Origin: SIG575 sp045542485
GTDB lineage: Bacteria > Bacillota > Clostridia > Oscillospirales > Acutalibacteraceae
Assembly: GCA_045542485.1 (NCBI GenBank)
Contig: JAZQLC010000050.1
Span: forward strand, 1-32,378
Reading direction: 5' to 3'
DNA length: 32,378 nt
The notes beneath the pieces are model-generated. The model did no database searches, was not told the origin of the DNA, and saw nothing but the letters and a program-made list of their open reading frames with translations. This document shows, piece after piece, positions 30,604 through 32,378 of this stretch; position 1 is the first letter of the stretch; every line of letters starts with the position of its first letter. A program made the position numbers and the translations under genes.

Positions 30604-32378
30604 TGCCGCTTAATAAAGATATCAAAAAAGTACTTGTGATTGGTTCAGGTCCCATTGTTATCGGACAGGCTGCTGAATTTGACTATGCCGGTGCGCAGGC
30701 TTGCCGTGTGCTTAAAGATGCAGGTCTTGATGTTGTTCTTGTAAACTCAAACCCCGCAACAATTATGACAGATAAAGCTCTGGCTGATGAGATTTATCTT
30801 GAACCTCTTAATGCAGAAACAATTAAGAGAATTATTGAAAAAGAACGTCCTGACAGCCTTCTTGCCGGTCTTGGCGGACAGACAGGTCTTACTATCGCTA
30901 TGCAGCTTGCAAAGGAAGGATTCCTTGATGAAAACAATGTAAAGCTTTTAGGTGCTAATCCTGAAACAATTCACAAGGCTGAAGACAGACAGGCGTTTAA
31001 GGATACAATGGAAAAGATCAATCAGCCATGTATCCCTTCAAAGGTTGTTGAAACTATTGAAGATGCAGTTGACTTTACTCAGGAAATCGGTTACCCTGTA
31101 ATCGTACGTCCTGCATTCACACTTGGTGGTACAGGTGGTGGTATTGCCTATGATGAAGAACAGCTTCGTGATATTGCCAAGAATGGTTTAAGACTTTCTC
31201 CTATTACACAGGTTCTTATCGAAAAGTGTATCAGTGGCTGGAAGGAAATTGAATTTGAAGTTATCCGTGACAGCAAGGATAATACTATAACAGTATGTTC
31301 TATGGAAAATGTTGACCCTGTTGGTGTACACACAGGTGACAGTATCGTAGTTGCTCCTGCTGTAACACTTTCACCACAGGAATTTACAATGCTCAGAACA
31401 GCAGCAGTAAATATCGTTTCAGAGCTTCAGGTAGAGGGTGGCTGTAACTGTCAGTTTGCGCTTCATCCTGAAACACTCGATTACGCTGTAATTGAAGTAA
31501 ACCCACGTGTTTCACGTTCTTCAGCTCTTGCTTCAAAGGCAACAGGTTACCCTATTGCCAAGGTTGCAACTAAAATTGCTATCGGTTATACACTTGACGA
31601 AATTGTAAATCAGGTTACAGGCAACACTTATGCTTGTTTCGAACCTACAATTGACTACCTCGTTGTTAAGTTCCCTAAGTGGGCATTTGACAAGTTTGTA
31701 TATGCAAAGAGAACTCTCGGCACACAGATGAAGGCTACAGGTGAAGTAATGTCAATCGGTACAAGCTTTGAACAGGCTATCATGAAGGCTGTACGTTCAA
31801 TTGAGCTTGGTATTGATACTATGAACATGAAGAAGTTTGAAAAGTTCTCAACAAAGCAGCTTCTTGAAAGAATTGCCAATGCCGATGACGAAAGAATGTT
31901 CCAGGTTTACGAGCTTTTAAAGCGTGATGTTTCTATTGATAAAATTCACGAAATCACTCTTATAGATGAATGGTTCCTTGAAAAGTTCATGAACCTTGTT
32001 GAACTTGAAAGATGGCTTGCTGATGGTACACTTGACGAAGAAAAGTACCTCACAGCCAAGAAGTTCGGTTACCTTGACAGCACTATTGAGCGTATCTCAG
32101 GACAGAAATGCCCTATGAAGAAAAAGGCTGTTTACAAGATGGTTGATACTTGTGCAGGTGAGTTCAAGGCTCAGACACCTTACTTCTACTCAACATTTGA
32201 TGAAGAAAATGAAGCTGCTGAATTTATCGAAGCTAAGAACAGCGACAAGAAGAAGATTATCGTATTCGGTTCAGGTCCTATCAGAATCGGTCAGGGTATC
32301 GAATTTGACTACTGTTCAGTACACTGTGTATGGGCACTCAAGGAAGAGGGATATGAAGCCGTAATCGCAAATAACAAC
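30603..32378 (+). CDS. carB: Carbamoyl-phosphate synthetase large subunit (partial, 3' end missing)
   Basis: CarB makes carbamoyl phosphate from bicarbonate, ammonia and two ATP. The first 592 residues are present and the frame is open to the window edge; the full protein is about 1070 residues. The N-terminal carboxyphosphate domain is complete: VIGSGPIVIGQAAEFDYAGAQ, NSNPATIMTD, GGQTGLTIAMQLA, RPAFTLGGTGGG, and ATP-grasp residues in EVNPRVSRSSALASKATGYPIA. The allosteric/oligomerisation segment follows, and then the start of the second half (FGSGPIRIGQGIEFDYCSVH). The ATG shares its A with the carA stop (TGATG), and GGGAGG lies inside carA, so the two are tightly coupled. No odd residues were noticed in the visible ATP-binding motifs. 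Confidence 0.97.
   Translation, partial: MPLNKDIKKVLVIGSGPIVIGQAAEFDYAGAQACRVLKDAGLDVVLVNSNPATIMTDKALADEIYLEPLNAETIKRIIEKERPDSLLAGLGGQTGLTIAMQLAKEGFLDENNVKLLGANPETIHKAEDRQAFKDTMEKINQPCIPSKVVETIEDAVDFTQEIGYPVIVRPAFTLGGTGGGIAYDEEQLRDIAKNGLRLSPITQVLIEKCISGWKEIEFEVIRDSKDNTITVCSMENVDPVGVHTGDSIVVAPAVTLSPQEFTMLRTAAVNIVSELQVEGGCNCQFALHPETLDYAVIEVNPRVSRSSALASKATGYPIAKVATKIAIGYTLDEIVNQVTGNTYACFEPTIDYLVVKFPKWAFDKFVYAKRTLGTQMKATGEVMSIGTSFEQAIMKAVRSIELGIDTMNMKKFEKFSTKQLLERIANADDERMFQVYELLKRDVSIDKIHEITLIDEWFLEKFMNLVELERWLADGTLDEEKYLTAKKFGYLDSTIERISGQKCPMKKKAVYKMVDTCAGEFKAQTPYFYSTFDEENEAAEFIEAKNSDKKKIIVFGSGPIRIGQGIEFDYCSVHCVWALKEEGYEAVIANNN

Overview
The window is an unbroken stretch of a moderately AT-rich bacterial chromosome. 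It most resembles a Gram-positive anaerobe of the Clostridia (Oscillospiraceae/Ruminococcaceae type). Reasons: strong AGGAGG-type ribosome binding sites, several TTG starts, sigma-A-like promoters, many intrinsic terminators, clostridial forms of TrmB, YlmH, PRPP synthetase and CDF transporter, and a giant secreted protein ending in a type I dockerin. I see no tRNA or rRNA gene, CRISPR array, insertion sequence or phage gene.

Layout. (1) 8-9542, plus strand: a tight seven-gene run uvrB-uvrA-nnrDE-lipoprotein-class II aldolase-PI-PLC-like phosphodiesterase-PfkB kinase, with gaps of 1-10 bases or small overlaps, closed by a hairpin at 9546-9590. DNA repair and NAD(P)HX repair come first; the last three genes look like a small sugar-phosphate or polyol-phosphate cassette of unknown substrate. 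(2) 9653-10340: a TetR-type regulator with its own promoter, a palindrome on the -35 box, and its own terminator. (3) 10391-19185: a 2874-residue secreted protein made of Ig-like (Big) domains, seven tandem modules of about 257 residues (Big + Big + FIVAR-like helices), a helical FIVAR-like region and a C-terminal dockerin. (4) 19203-20371: a PTS_EIIC_2-type membrane protein. (5) 20373-22710: trmB-HAD phosphatase-nadE operon. (6) 22714-26066, minus strand: PAP2 phosphatase, PRPP synthetase and a Mn-type CDF transporter, each with its own promoter. (7) 26089-29225, plus strand: YbiT-like ABC-F protein, HAD hydrolase and YlmH-like S4 RNA-binding protein. (8) 29233-end: carA-carB with a long leader; carB runs off the end of the window.

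The two observations I rate highest both concern carAB. First, the leader holds a promoter, a 39-codon reading frame containing two T6 tracts, and three mutually exclusive hairpins positioned so that a ribosome at the leader stop codon would block the first hairpin and favour an antiterminator. This is the architecture of UTP-sensitive (pyrBI-like) attenuation. Second, the carbamoyl-phosphate synthetase small subunit has lost the class I amidotransferase nucleophile (Cys replaced by Gly246) and a second conserved position (His to Asn289). This suggests that the enzyme may use ammonia rather than glutamine. Other points of interest are the aldolase/PLC/PfkB cassette, the giant modular dockerin protein, and a TrmB in which the DPWPKxRH motif is changed at several conserved positions.
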